Shown: positions 26,810 through 38,353 of the stretch, in pieces
Layout: every line of letters starts with the position of its first letter
Position numbering within the stretch: the stretch's first letter is position 1
Assembly (NCBI RefSeq): GCF_036409155.1
Contig: NZ_JAZGLW010000001.1
Coordinates: 1,550,001 to 1,614,000 of the forward strand
Direction: 5' to 3'
DNA length: 64,000 nt
Source of the DNA: Mycobacterium sp. 050128
Lineage (GTDB): Bacteria > Actinomycetota > Actinomycetes > Mycobacteriales > Mycobacteriaceae
Position numbers and translations under genes: made by a program
The notes under the pieces: model-generated
Told to the model about the DNA's origin: nothing
The model's database searches: none
The model's input: only the letters and a program-made list of their open reading frames with translations

Positions 26810-26941
26810 ACCAAGGGCCCTCCGGGACAAACTGACAGGCTGACAAACGCACTACAGCTAACCGGTATTGTCGCAGACTCTTCTCAATTTCCGGAAAACC
26901 CCAGGCTGAACGGCGATGCGCCGCGCTAGACCGGATCGCGA

Positions 26942-29179
<2,238 letters not shown>

Positions 29180-29226
29180 CCGCCCCAGTGTCCGTCATGC
29201 CCGGGCCGACGGTCGCGCCCGGCCCG

Positions 29227-29814
29227 TTAACGCTGGCCGGCGGGGCGGTCGGGGGTGTTGTCGGCGCCGGCGTCCAGATAGCCGAGCAGATGGGCCAGCC
29301 GCACCCGGGCGCGGGCGCATCGGCTCTTGACCGTGCCCTCGGCGACGCCCAGCAGCGCGGCGGTATCGGCGATCGAGTAGCCCTGCATGTCGACCGCCAC
29401 GATGGTGGCGCGTTGCTCCACCGGAAGCCGCATCAGCGCGCGTTGCACCAGCATGGCCGTTTCGACCTGAGCCGTGCGATCGGGCACCGGATAAACGTCC
29501 TCGAGCGGTGCGGTCCGGTGAGATTTGGTGCGCCGCAGCCGATCCAGGCAGGCGTTGACCACGATCCGGTGCAGCCAGCTGCCGACCGCGGCGTCATGCC
29601 GAAACGAGCCGGCGCCGCGGTGTGCCGACAGCATGGCGTCCTGCAGCGCGTCTTCGGCGTCCTCGGGGGTGCGCGTGGTCAGCCGCGCAAGGCGGTGCAG
29701 CTGGCGCCGGTGGCGCCCGAACAGTTCGCCGAACGCATAGCGGTCACCGGCGACATGGGCTGCCAGCAGCTCGGCATCACTGCGTTCCTGCTGGATATAC
29801 CCCCCGACGCCCAC
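29227..29814 (-). CDS. sigM: ECF RNA polymerase sigma factor SigM
   Basis: A 195-aa extracytoplasmic-function sigma factor. Region 2 runs from AFGELFGRHRRQLHRLARL to EDALQDAMLSAHRGAGSFR and HDAAVGSWLHRIVVNACLDRLRR. Region 4 (LPVEQRATIVAVDMQGYSIA, GVAEGTVKSRCARARVRLA) has the helix-turn-helix. Mtb SigM controls secreted and surface functions including some Esx genes. The GTG start has a -10 immediately upstream. It is followed by the anti-sigma gene after 47 bases. Confidence 0.94.
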   Translation of the reverse strand: MGVGGYIQQERSDAELLAAHVAGDRYAFGELFGRHRRQLHRLARLTTRTPEDAEDALQDAMLSAHRGAGSFRHDAAVGSWLHRIVVNACLDRLRRTKSHRTAPLEDVYPVPDRTAQVETAMLVQRALMRLPVEQRATIVAVDMQGYSIADTAALLGVAEGTVKSRCARARVRLAHLLGYLDAGADNTPDRPAGQR

Positions 29815-29820
29815 GGCCGG

Positions 29821-29826
29821 ACAGTA
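29821..29826 (-). promoter_or_regulatory. Putative -10 of sigM (leaderless)
   Basis: Minus-strand TACTGT ends 6 bases before the sigM GTG, so the transcript would start at the initiation codon. It looks like a housekeeping-type -10. I did not see a convincing SigM-type element here. Confidence 0.4.
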
Positions 29827-29875
29827 TCCAATCGGTTGCCCTGCGGCACTTCACCCGACGGTGTGGGTGTGAGTC

Positions 29876-32800
29876 TCAGGACGCGGCCGCAACGGTGATC
29901 TCCGAGAAGCCGGCCTGGCTCTTGCCGCTGGTGGTTCCCAAGGTGGAGATCCACACCAGCAGGTTCGACGTCGGGGCGCCGGCCTTGACCGGGATGACGT
30001 TATGACCGGGCTTCAGGGTGAACGCCGGGGCCAGCACGGTGGTGTCGTCCAGCTTCGAGGGCGAAGCCGTGGACGCGGCGCGAATCTCGACCTTGGTGCC
30101 GGTGCTCGGCGTATCGATGCTGACCTGGCCGATCACCGTGGGTTTCGGCAGCTGCAGGATCAGCCCCTCGCCCTGCTTGAAGCTGGGGAACGGCACGGCA
30201 TCGGTATAGACCTCGGTCGCCCAGGCGGTGGTGGGGTCGCCGTCGATCGCCTGCCCGGCCGTACCCGGATTGTCGGCATCGCCGTCGGGCGAAAAGACCG
30301 TGGCCCGAGTGGGTTTGACGATGCTGCCCGCCGGGGCGGGGTTCGGCGACGACGTGCTCGACGAGCTCGGCCCGTTGAGTCCGAGCTCGTCCTTGTTGAG
30401 GCCGCCGCCGACATTGCCGAAGATCTTGCTCACGATCGACGCCAGCACCAACAACGCGACCACGATGATCGCGAGTGCCGCCGCGCCGCCGATGATCAGG
30501 TTGCGGCGCCGGCGGGCCGACGTCGCGTATTCGTGCCCGGTCGCATGCGGGGCCTCAGGTGGCGGGGAGTCGTCGATCGGGCCGAGCACCTCGGTGCGGT
30601 CGGCGACCGCCGTGGCCTGCTGCAAAAGGTTCAAAAGCGTTGACGCACTGCGGATTCCGCCATCTTCCTGAACCGACCGGACGGCGACCGCCGAGATCTG
30701 GAAGGGAATGTCGCGATCGATGGAGTTGGGTTCGACGGGTAGGCCCGACGCGTCCCGCTCGGCCGGCGCGAGCCCGCTTCGTACCCCGAACTCCGGCAGC
30801 GGCCACCGGTTGACCAGCAGCGCGTACAGCGTGGCGCCGATGCCGCGGATGTCGTCCTCGGGATTGGCATCGGGCATGGTCGCCGGGTAGGCCAGCACGA
30901 CATCGCCGTCGATGCTGACCCGAACCCGGCTGGGGTGGTCGATCGACAGGGCGACGCCGGCGCGGTGAGCGGTGTCGGCGGCGGCGGCCAGCGAATGCAT
31001 CGCCCGTACGGCGCCGACGGCCGACGGCGCGGTGTCGGCCACCTCTTGCAGCGAGCCGCCGCGGATCCACTCCGCGACGACCAGGCCGCCATGAGTGGAG
31101 CGGACGACGTCGAGCACGCGGGCGATGCCGGGCTTGTCGATCCGGCTCAGCCGCAGCGTGCGGGACAGGATCTCCTGCAGGACGTCCTCGGGCAGGGCGC
31201 CGTCCGGATCGACGAACGTCAGCGCCACCTGCCGGTCCAGCGCGGTGTCCAGTGCCTGCCAGAACTGCAGCGGCGGTGCACCGCCGTGGAAGACCAGCAG
31301 CCGATACCGGCCCCCGGCGATCCGGGCGCCGGGAACCAAATGGACGTCATCGCCCGACGATTCCGCCGCACGTTCGCGGACAAAATCGCCGTTGCGCGGC
31401 TCCGACGGCGGCGGCCCGGATGGTTCGGGCTTGCGCCCGGCCGGAATGTCGGGCTGGAAGTCGTCGGCAGCCGGCCTGGTTATTTGAGCGGGTCGATCGC
31501 CGCCTGCACCCAATCCGGACCCAGGGCCCGAGGCAGCGCTCTCCAAGGGGCGGTCGGTCACCTCCGGTCCTTTCGCTAGCCGGGCGTCGCCCGCTCGATC
31601 CGCAGGCCTGCGCCGGATCGGCTCCTGGACCGCATTAACCCCCGGCGGGGACGAATTCCTCTGCTCAGGGTACGTGACCGGGCCCGGCTGAGACGATCCC
31701 CGTTGGGCAGCGGGCGGCCGGGATTCCAGGGGCGTGGCCGGCCTGGCGCCGCGACCGCCGATCCGGCGCCGGACGGCCCCCATCGCCGCGACCGCCTCAG
31801 GGACCCGCGCGCGAACCATGACCGTCACCATGATCGGCGCCATGATGCAGCCCAGCAGCAACAGCCGCAGCAGCGAACCGGCAGCGCCCCCGTGTGCGGT
31901 CAGTGCGGCCAGCCCCAACAGCCGGTCGGCGATGTGGGCGATCAGGCCGGCCAGCATCGACGCGACGATCGTCACCAGGATCGTCCGTACCTCCGCAGAC
32001 CCGATCAGCTGCCCGCCGGCCGCCAGCAGCGTGCGCCGCAACAGGTAGTAGCCGACGAGCGCACCGGCGGAGAACCCGAGCCCGTTGGCCAGCCCGAGGT
32101 AGCCGGCCACCAGTTGAGGGTCGTGGGTCAGGTGCGGCGCCAGCACCGAACCGGCGATCTTGACGGCCGTGATGACCAGGATGATCACGATCGGCGTCCA
32201 GGGCTGCTCGCGCGCGTAGAACACGCGCAGCTGCAGGAGCACCAGGCCGTACGGGATCAGCGTGAACGCCGACAGGGCGATCGCGGCGCCCAGGTATCCG
32301 GCGTCGACCCCGCCGAAGTGGCCGTAGGCGAACAGCGCGCTACCGATCGCCGGCCCGCCGACGGTCATGAACGCCACGATCGGAATCAGCGTGATCAGCG
32401 TCAGCCGGGTGGCCAGCGACAAGTCGGCGAGCACCGCCTGGGTGTCGTCGGCGGCCGCGTTGCGGCTCAGGCGCGGCATCACGACGGTCAGCACCGTGAC
32501 GCCGATCATGCCGAACGGCAGCATCAGCACCAGCCAGGTGTAGTTGTAGATCGCCGGGCCGGAGGCCGCCGCGGTGCTGGCGATTTGGTTGCCCACCACC
32601 AAGCCGAGCTGGCTGATCAGCACATAGAGCACCATCGCGGCGGCCATCGCGCCGAACCGCTTGAGCCGCGCGTCGATTCCCCACAGCGGGCGCAGGCTGA
32701 CGCGCTCGCGGCGCAGCGCGATCAGCAGTACCGCGGTCTGCGCATACACGCCCAGCGTGGTTCCGATACCGAGCACCAGCAGCTTGGTGTTGCCCATCCG

Positions 32801-33526
32801 GACCGGGTCGACCGACAGCTCACCGGGGACGACCAGATACACCGCCAGGGTCGCCAGCGCGACGACATTGTTGACGACCGGCGCCCACGCCGTCGGCCCG
32901 AAAACGTTGCGGGTGTTCAGGATTGCCATGAACACCGACGTGAGGCCGTAGGCGAGCACCTGCGGCAGCAGCAGGTAGGCGAACGCGGTGGTCAGCGGCT
33001 CGTTGACCTGCGGGCTGCGGCCCAGCATCAGCCGCACCAGCAGCGGCGCGGCCGCCACCGACACCAGCGTGGCGAACACCAGCAGCGTGGTGGTCACCGT
33101 GACCAGGCGCCGGACGAACGCGGCGCCGCCGTCGGGGTCGCTCTGCTCGGCCCGGGCCAACACCGGCACGAAGATCGCGGTGAAGGTCGCCTCCAGCACG
33201 AGCGCGGCGACCAGGTTCGGCAGCTGATTGGCCACCGAGAAAGCGCTGGACAGCGCCGCACCCAGGATCGCGGCCAGCAGCACGATCCGGCCGAACCCGG
33301 TGATCCGGCTGACCAGCGTCGCGAGCGCCATCGCCCACGACCGCGATACCAGGGCGGCGTCGGACAGTTCCACCCGCCGCGTGGGCAGGTCTTGGGTGCC
33401 CGGGGCGCCCGCGGGGGCTAGCCCCGTCGGCGGCGGAATCCGGCCCGGCGGCCCGGACGGTCGTGCTGGCGGGTGCTGCCGCTGCGGCGGTTGCTGAGGA
33501 TGGGACCGCCGGTAGGCGGGTTTCAT
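29876..33526 (-). CDS. murJ: Lipid II flippase MurJ fused to an intracellular pseudokinase and an exported domain
   Basis: A protein of about 1216 aa equivalent to Mtb Rv3910. After a Pro-rich tail of about 50 residues comes an MviN/MurJ domain with roughly 14 transmembrane helices (starting SWAMALATLVSRITGFGRIV). A disordered linker follows, then a kinase-like domain (GGRYRLLVFHGGAPPLQFWQ, QVALTFVD) lacking HRD and DFG, one further transmembrane helix (NLIIGGAAALAIIVVALLVL) and an exported domain resembling discoidin-type folds. In mycobacteria PknB phosphorylates this pseudokinase and the FHA protein FhaA then binds it. The start is chosen at [10 protein letters not shown], overlapping the stop of the upstream gene (ATGA). 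Confidence 0.93.
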   Translation of the reverse strand: MKPAYRRSHPQQPPQRQHPPARPSGPPGRIPPPTGLAPAGAPGTQDLPTRRVELSDAALVSRSWAMALATLVSRITGFGRIVLLAAILGAALSSAFSVANQLPNLVAALVLEATFTAIFVPVLARAEQSDPDGGAAFVRRLVTVTTTLLVFATLVSVAAAPLLVRLMLGRSPQVNEPLTTAFAYLLLPQVLAYGLTSVFMAILNTRNVFGPTAWAPVVNNVVALATLAVYLVVPGELSVDPVRMGNTKLLVLGIGTTLGVYAQTAVLLIALRRERVSLRPLWGIDARLKRFGAMAAAMVLYVLISQLGLVVGNQIASTAAASGPAIYNYTWLVLMLPFGMIGVTVLTVVMPRLSRNAAADDTQAVLADLSLATRLTLITLIPIVAFMTVGGPAIGSALFAYGHFGGVDAGYLGAAIALSAFTLIPYGLVLLQLRVFYAREQPWTPIVIILVITAVKIAGSVLAPHLTHDPQLVAGYLGLANGLGFSAGALVGYYLLRRTLLAAGGQLIGSAEVRTILVTIVASMLAGLIAHIADRLLGLAALTAHGGAAGSLLRLLLLGCIMAPIMVTVMVRARVPEAVAAMGAVRRRIGGRGARPATPLESRPPAAQRGSSQPGPVTYPEQRNSSPPGVNAVQEPIRRRPADRAGDARLAKGPEVTDRPLESAASGPGSGLGAGGDRPAQITRPAADDFQPDIPAGRKPEPSGPPPSEPRNGDFVRERAAESSGDDVHLVPGARIAGGRYRLLVFHGGAPPLQFWQALDTALDRQVALTFVDPDGALPEDVLQEILSRTLRLSRIDKPGIARVLDVVRSTHGGLVVAEWIRGGSLQEVADTAPSAVGAVRAMHSLAAAADTAHRAGVALSIDHPSRVRVSIDGDVVLAYPATMPDANPEDDIRGIGATLYALLVNRWPLPEFGVRSGLAPAERDASGLPVEPNSIDRDIPFQISAVAVRSVQEDGGIRSASTLLNLLQQATAVADRTEVLGPIDDSPPPEAPHATGHEYATSARRRRNLIIGGAAALAIIVVALLVLASIVSKIFGNVGGGLNKDELGLNGPSSSSTSSPNPAPAGSIVKPTRATVFSPDGDADNPGTAGQAIDGDPTTAWATEVYTDAVPFPSFKQGEGLILQLPKPTVIGQVSIDTPSTGTKVEIRAASTASPSKLDDTTVLAPAFTLKPGHNVIPVKAGAPTSNLLVWISTLGTTSGKSQAGFSEITVAAAS

Positions 33527-35934
33527 ACGCGGTGCTCTTCGTCGACGCGACCGCCGACCTCGCGCCCTGCGTCGGCGGGATGGTGGTGGGGCGGGTCGGG
33601 GCGGTCCAGGTCGGCGCGGTCGGGCTGGCCGCGGAACCGGTGCCACAGCCGGCGCCCGGCGAGCAGCACCAGCACCGCCGCCGCGGTCAGGGTGATCGCG
33701 AACAGCACCTTGCCGTAGGCGTTGGAGTGCACCGACATGCGCACCGGGTCGCCCAGCCGCGTGCCGTCCGGGGTTCTCAGCGTGACGTCGATCGCGACGC
33801 GCTGGGTGAAGTTCACTTCGATGGGCACGCGCAGCGGCAGGTAGCCGGGCGGCAATTCGATCTGCCCCACGTCGGTCACGGTCATCCCGGGCGGGGCGTC
33901 GACCTGCAGGCGGACGTTGATCGGCACGGCGAGGCCGTTGTGCAGCGCCAACGGCAGGGGACTGTGCTCGGTGGCCAGGGTGTAGGACCCGCCGGGGTTG
34001 ACGATCGTCACCGCACCGAACAGGTCGTTGATCGTGTTACCGATGACCGCCAGCCGCTGCTGGGCCAGCCCGTTGCGGGTATCGGGTGGTTCGGACTGGC
34101 TCAGCGCGCGCAGCATGTCCTCACGCAGCGGAGCGGTGTATTGGACGCCGGTCAGGCCGGTGCGCTCATCGGTGCTCAGCGCGGAGGTCAGTTTCCACAG
34201 CCGGCCGGCCTGGCCATTGATGTCGGCGATGACGTTCTCGCCGAACCTGCCGCGCTCGGGGGCGGCGACGTCCAGCGGTTGCGTCGGCTCGGCGCGGGCC
34301 GCGTCGACGGCTTGGGCTTCGCCGATCACCGCCGGCAGCGGCCGCGGCACCCCCAGACCGGAACGGATCGTCGTTGCCAGCGCCGTCAGGATCACCTGCG
34401 CGTCGTCGGCGCCCAGGTTCCACGTCGCCGGCGGAACCAGGAGCTGGGTGCGCGGCGGGGCGGCTGGGTCCAGCGCATGCCACAGCATCGAGCTCAGGGC
34501 GTCTTGGCGGCGCGCGGTGTTGGAATCATGCGCGAGCCGAACCGTCAGCGACGGGTCCAGGTAGGTCGGCACGCTGGGGCGGTTGCCCGCCCCGGCCAGC
34601 GCCGCGCCGACCGCTGGGTCGAACGGCGCGACCACTACCTGCGGGGACAGCCGACGCGGTGCGGTGTCGACGGCGTCGGGCCCGGACGACGTCTGCGGAT
34701 CCGGGGCGACCAGCTCGCCGGCGGCCACCGCGACCGTGCTGTTGTTGGCGCTGAGCAGGTCGACCGTGTCGCCGGTCAGCGGGCCGTCGGGGAGCAGCGT
34801 GGCACCGCGGGTGGAGGAGACGTCCAGGATGTGGTCGACAATGTCGCCGACGCTGGTCGTGGCAATCGCGCTGAGGCCCGGATCGTTGACGCGCTGCAAC
34901 GCGTCGAGATCGGCCTGCGCGTAGGGCAGCGGTGCGACGCAGGTGCGCCTGGCCAGCGCGCGCAACCGGTTCAGCCAGCCGGTCGCCGCCGCCTGCCCGG
35001 TGCCCGGGTGCGTCGGGGTGCCCGGCTGTTGGGCCGGCCCGTCGGGAGAGTTGGACACGACATAGCCGGCCGTCATCGCGTTGACGGTCACCAGCAGGTC
35101 CGGGTCGATGGCCAGGCATAGCGCGCGGCCGACGGCGCCGTCGGGGTCGACGTCGTGGCTGGTCGCGACCTCGGCCGCGGACAGCAGGATGTCCAGCCGG
35201 CCGCCGGTGGCCAATGAGGAGGCCAGGTCGTCGTCGACCAGCCGGATTCCGATGGTGCCGCCCGGTTGGCCCGGGGACAATCGGGGGCGGTCGGCCAGCG
35301 GCCACAGCATGGTGACCCATACGGGTTTCGAGGTATCCGGCGCGACCGCGGATTCCAGGGCATCGGCGTGATCGGGCGGCACCCCGATCACCGGCAGCAG
35401 GAAGCGTGCGTTGTCCAGCCGGGCGGGGGCGCCGTAGTCGGGGGTGCCGTTGGCGTTGACCAGCAGGGGATAGATGCCCGGCTGGTTGATCCCGAGCGAC
35501 GACTTGGCCAGCGAGCGCAGCGGCGCGGACAGGGTGAAACCGACTTCTTGGCCCCGCTGGAGTTCGGGCGCCACCGTGAGGAAGTCGGCGGCCGGCTGGT
35601 ATTGATCGGTGCCGCCGTCCAGCGAGGTGCGCAGGCCCGCGGATGTGGTGACCGCGGCGGCGTGTTCGAGCCGGACCATCACGTCGCGCACCGGGCGGTC
35701 ACCGATGTTGATCACCGTTCCGCTGACCGTGACGACCGGCGGGCTCGTCGTGGTGACGACGTCCGGGGTCACCTGGTCGATGCGGACGCGGACGAAGGGC
35801 GTCGATCCGGGTTCGTCGGCCGCGGCGCGGGGCGCGCCGATGGGGCCGGTGAGCACCATCGCAAAACCGGCCACGATGCCGATCACGACGGCAAGGCGCA
35901 ACAAGGCGGCCCAGCAGAGTCGTGGCGCGGTCAC
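33523..35934 (-). CDS. Large exported membrane-anchored protein (DUF6049, Rv3909-like)
   Basis: An 803-aa protein starting at GTG. A signal peptide (about residues 1-39, hydrophobic core [19 protein letters not shown], ending PRAAADEP) precedes a large extracytoplasmic part. That part has beta-rich segments near the N-terminus ([16 protein letters not shown]) and near the C-terminus ([15 protein letters not shown]). A single transmembrane helix (about 743-760) and a basic/His-rich cytoplasmic tail end the protein. It is conserved upstream of murJ in mycobacteria with unknown function. Four-base overlaps with mutT4 and murJ indicate a mutT4-Rv3909-murJ operon, suggesting an envelope role. Confidence 0.9.
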   Translation of the reverse strand: MTAPRLCWAALLRLAVVIGIVAGFAMVLTGPIGAPRAAADEPGSTPFVRVRIDQVTPDVVTTTSPPVVTVSGTVINIGDRPVRDVMVRLEHAAAVTTSAGLRTSLDGGTDQYQPAADFLTVAPELQRGQEVGFTLSAPLRSLAKSSLGINQPGIYPLLVNANGTPDYGAPARLDNARFLLPVIGVPPDHADALESAVAPDTSKPVWVTMLWPLADRPRLSPGQPGGTIGIRLVDDDLASSLATGGRLDILLSAAEVATSHDVDPDGAVGRALCLAIDPDLLVTVNAMTAGYVVSNSPDGPAQQPGTPTHPGTGQAAATGWLNRLRALARRTCVAPLPYAQADLDALQRVNDPGLSAIATTSVGDIVDHILDVSSTRGATLLPDGPLTGDTVDLLSANNSTVAVAAGELVAPDPQTSSGPDAVDTAPRRLSPQVVVAPFDPAVGAALAGAGNRPSVPTYLDPSLTVRLAHDSNTARRQDALSSMLWHALDPAAPPRTQLLVPPATWNLGADDAQVILTALATTIRSGLGVPRPLPAVIGEAQAVDAARAEPTQPLDVAAPERGRFGENVIADINGQAGRLWKLTSALSTDERTGLTGVQYTAPLREDMLRALSQSEPPDTRNGLAQQRLAVIGNTINDLFGAVTIVNPGGSYTLATEHSPLPLALHNGLAVPINVRLQVDAPPGMTVTDVGQIELPPGYLPLRVPIEVNFTQRVAIDVTLRTPDGTRLGDPVRMSVHSNAYGKVLFAITLTAAAVLVLLAGRRLWHRFRGQPDRADLDRPDPPHHHPADAGREVGGRVDEEHRV

Positions 35935-36662
35935 GGCCCCGGACCGTGACCGTTCTTACGACCGCGGGGCTTGTCGGAATGCCGGGTTCGGGAATGGGTC
36001 TGCGGGTTGCGCCGGGGCGTGCTGGGCGGCAGCGGGGGCAGCGCGGCGGGACCGTCGGTCTGCAGCTTTCCGATCAGCTCGTTGGCGACCTCGGCGAGCC
36101 GACGTTCGTCGGCGTAGGCCAACCGCGACGGCAGCTCCTGCATCGGCACCCACGCCACCTCGGCGACTTCAAGGTCCTCATCGCACAACTCTCCGCCGGA
36201 GAAGCGCATCAAATAGTGGTGCACGGTCTTGTGCACCCGGCGACCGTCGGTGACGAACCAATAGTCGATGCGTCCGAGTGCGGCCAATACGCTGCCGCGA
36301 ATCCCGGTCTCCTCGGCGACCTCGCGGATGGCGGTCTGCTCGGCGGTCTCGCCGAGTTCGATGTGCCCCTTGGGCAGCGACCACAGCATCCGTCCACGCC
36401 GATCGATGCGCCCGATCAGCGCCGCGACCTGGGCGTCCATCGGGCCGTCGATGCCGTCGATGACCAGGCCGCCCGCGGACGTTTCATGCACGGTCCGCAG
36501 CCGCTCCGGCACCCGGCGGGGTGGGCGCGGCCGGCGCCTGTTGTTTGTCGCCGAGTCGGCGGTCACCTTGGCGTCGGCGTCGTTTTCGGACGCGCCTGCA
36601 CCGCCACGACCGCGACGGCGCCCCCGACGTCGACGTGGTTTGGCTTGTTCGCCATCCGACAC
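35931..36662 (-). CDS. mutT4: Nudix hydrolase MutT4
   Basis: A 243-aa Nudix hydrolase equivalent to Mtb Rv3908. The Nudix box (residues about 99-121) begins GHIELGET and contains REVAEETG, with all acidic metal ligands present. A basic Arg-rich N-terminus ([12 protein letters not shown]) and a Pro/Arg C-terminal tail flank the domain. MutT-family enzymes hydrolyse damaged nucleotides or other NDP-X compounds; the substrate cannot be told here. GTG at 36662 is chosen because MSDGEQAK matches the Mtb start. Confidence 0.93.
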   Translation of the reverse strand: MSDGEQAKPRRRRGRRRGRGGAGASENDADAKVTADSATNNRRRPRPPRRVPERLRTVHETSAGGLVIDGIDGPMDAQVAALIGRIDRRGRMLWSLPKGHIELGETAEQTAIREVAEETGIRGSVLAALGRIDYWFVTDGRRVHKTVHHYLMRFSGGELCDEDLEVAEVAWVPMQELPSRLAYADERRLAEVANELIGKLQTDGPAALPPLPPSTPRRNPQTHSRTRHSDKPRGRKNGHGPGP

Positions 36663-36669
36663 CCAAGCG

Positions 36670-36675
36670 ATAGTA
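36670..36675 (-). promoter_or_regulatory. Putative -10 of mutT4 (leaderless)
   Basis: Minus-strand TACTAT lies 7 bases before the mutT4 GTG, predicting a transcript that starts at or next to the initiation codon. Confidence 0.45.
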
Positions 36676-36739
36676 GCTGGCACGAGCTGTTCTTCCGGAC
36701 ACACTCGCCGCTGGTGCGGGCGCGACGACGGCCCGCGGA

Positions 36740-36863
36740 CGACTAGGCTGAATTGTCGCGCTCCTTAGCGGGCCGTCCCTGCCCGCATCGTCACACGACT
36801 AGGTTGAATTGTCGCGCTCCTTAGCGGGCCGTCCCTGCCCGCATCGTCACACGACTAGGCTGA
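36740..36863. repeat. 56-bp tandem direct repeat in the mutT4-pcnA intergenic region
   Basis: Two full 56-bp units (36740-36795 and 36796-36851) differ at a single base (C/T at unit position 9), and a third partial copy of 12 bases (CGACTAGGCTGA) begins at 36852. Each copy starts CGACTAGG(C/T)TGA, so each carries a TAGGCT or TAGGTT hexamer of -10 type. The last copy serves as the pcnA promoter core. Confidence 0.95.
36856..36861 (+). promoter_or_regulatory. Putative -10 of pcnA
   Basis: TAGGCT in the third, partial repeat copy ends 8 bases before the pcnA GTG, so a leaderless or nearly leaderless mRNA is expected. Confidence 0.5.
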
Positions 36864-36869
36864 TCGAAC

Positions 36870-38312
36870 GTGTCTGAAGCCGCCGACGATGTAGAGCTGC
36901 TGACGTCGGCTTGGATTGCCCTGAATCAGCACGCCGCCGTGCTGGGCGGATTGGGCGCCTTGTTCGAGGCCGCGGGGCACGACCTGTATCTGGTCGGCGG
37001 ATCGGTGCGCGACGCGCTGCTGCACCGGTTGAGCCCCGATCTGGACTTCACCACCGACGCGCGGCCCGAGCAGGTGCAGCAGATGGTTCGGGGCTGGGCC
37101 GACGCGGTCTGGGATACCGGCATCCAATTCGGCACCGTGGGCGTCGGCAAGGACGAGCACCGCCTGGAAATCACCACGTTCCGCGCGGACAGCTACGACC
37201 AGGTGTCACGCAATCCCGAGGTGAAGTTCGGTGACCGCCTTGAAGACGACTTGGTGCGCCGCGATTTCACCGCAAACGCGATGGCCGTGCGCATCACGTC
37301 GACCGGCCCGGGCGAATTCCTCGATCCCCTCGGCGGTTTGGCGGCGCTCAAGGCGCGCGTACTGGACACCCCGGCGGCACCGTCGGTGTCGTTCGGCGAC
37401 GACCCGCTGCGGATGCTGCGCGCCGCGCGGTTCGTTTCGCAGCTTGGGTTCACCGTCGCCCCCCGGGTGCGCACGGCGATCGAGGAGATGGCCCCGCAGC
37501 TGGCCCGGATCAGCGCCGAACGGGTGGCCGCCGAGCTGGACAAGCTGCTCCTAGGCGCCGACCCGGTCGCCGGCATCGACTTGGTGGTGCAGACCGGGAT
37601 GGGTGAAGTTGTGCTGCCCGAAGTCGGCGCCATGCAGATGGCCATCGACGAACACCACCAGCACAAGGACGTCTACCAGCACTCGCTGACCGTGCTGCGC
37701 CAAGCCGTCGAGCTCGAAGATGACGGCCCCGACTTGGTGCTGCGCTGGGCGGCGTTGCTGCACGACATCGGCAAGCCCGCCACCAGACGCCACGAAGAAA
37801 ACGGCGGCGTGAGCTTTCACCACCATGAGGTCGTCGGCGCCAAGATGACCCGCAAGCGGATGCGGGCGCTCAAGTACTCCAAGCAGATGGTCGACGACGT
37901 CTCCCAGTTGGTGTATCTGCATCTGCGCTTCCACGGCTACGGCGACGGGAAGTGGACCGACTCCGCGGTGCGCCGCTACGTCACCGACGCCGGGCCGCTG
38001 CTGCCGCGGCTGCACAAGCTGGTCCGCGCCGACTGCACCACCCGCAACAAGCGCCGTGCCGCGCGGCTGCAGGCCAACTACGACCGGCTCGAGGCGCGCA
38101 TCGCCGAGCTGGCCGCCCAGGAGGATCTGGCGCGGGTGCGTCCCGATCTGGACGGCAATCGGATCATGGAGCTGCTGGACATTCCGGCCGGGCCGCAGGT
38201 CGGTGAGGCATGGCGGTTCTTGAAAGAGCTGCGCCTGGACCGCGGGCCGCTGACCGACGAAGAAGCCACCGCGGAGCTGCTGGCCTGGTGGAAGACGCGC
38301 GGCAACACTTAA
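36870..38312 (+). CDS. pcnA: CCA-adding tRNA nucleotidyltransferase
   Basis: Adds or repairs the 3' CCA of tRNAs, needed here because the two tRNA genes in this window do not encode CCA. It is 480 aa. The nucleotidyltransferase motif GGSVRD is at residues 43-48 with catalytic DLDF at 57-60. A conserved RRDFTANAMAV block follows, and then an HD domain (HKDVYQHSLTVL, HDIGKPATR near residue 298, FHHHEVVGA). It corresponds to Mtb Rv3907c. The start is GTG. Confidence 0.96.
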   Translation: MSEAADDVELLTSAWIALNQHAAVLGGLGALFEAAGHDLYLVGGSVRDALLHRLSPDLDFTTDARPEQVQQMVRGWADAVWDTGIQFGTVGVGKDEHRLEITTFRADSYDQVSRNPEVKFGDRLEDDLVRRDFTANAMAVRITSTGPGEFLDPLGGLAALKARVLDTPAAPSVSFGDDPLRMLRAARFVSQLGFTVAPRVRTAIEEMAPQLARISAERVAAELDKLLLGADPVAGIDLVVQTGMGEVVLPEVGAMQMAIDEHHQHKDVYQHSLTVLRQAVELEDDGPDLVLRWAALLHDIGKPATRRHEENGGVSFHHHEVVGAKMTRKRMRALKYSKQMVDDVSQLVYLHLRFHGYGDGKWTDSAVRRYVTDAGPLLPRLHKLVRADCTTRNKRRAARLQANYDRLEARIAELAAQEDLARVRPDLDGNRIMELLDIPAGPQVGEAWRFLKELRLDRGPLTDEEATAELLAWWKTRGNT

Positions 38313-38341
38313 CTCTGGCCGTGGGCGCAGCCGATGAGTTT

Positions 38342-38347
38342 TAGGAT
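38342..38347 (+). promoter_or_regulatory. Putative -10 of the first PknF-like kinase (leaderless)
   Basis: TAGGAT ends 6 bases before the ATG at 38354. The same element and spacing recur in front of the neighbouring paralogue. Confidence 0.55.
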
Positions 38348-38353
38348 TTGCCC

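Noticed and set aside
31703..35121. Long open frames (over 550 codons) on the plus strand opposite murJ and the Rv3909-like gene
   Set aside because: They are low-complexity shadows caused by high G+C third positions. The minus-strand products have clear domains and 4-base operon overlaps.
36740..36863. Possible CRISPR array
   Set aside because: The units are contiguous 56-mers without unique spacers and there are no cas genes; it is a simple tandem repeat.
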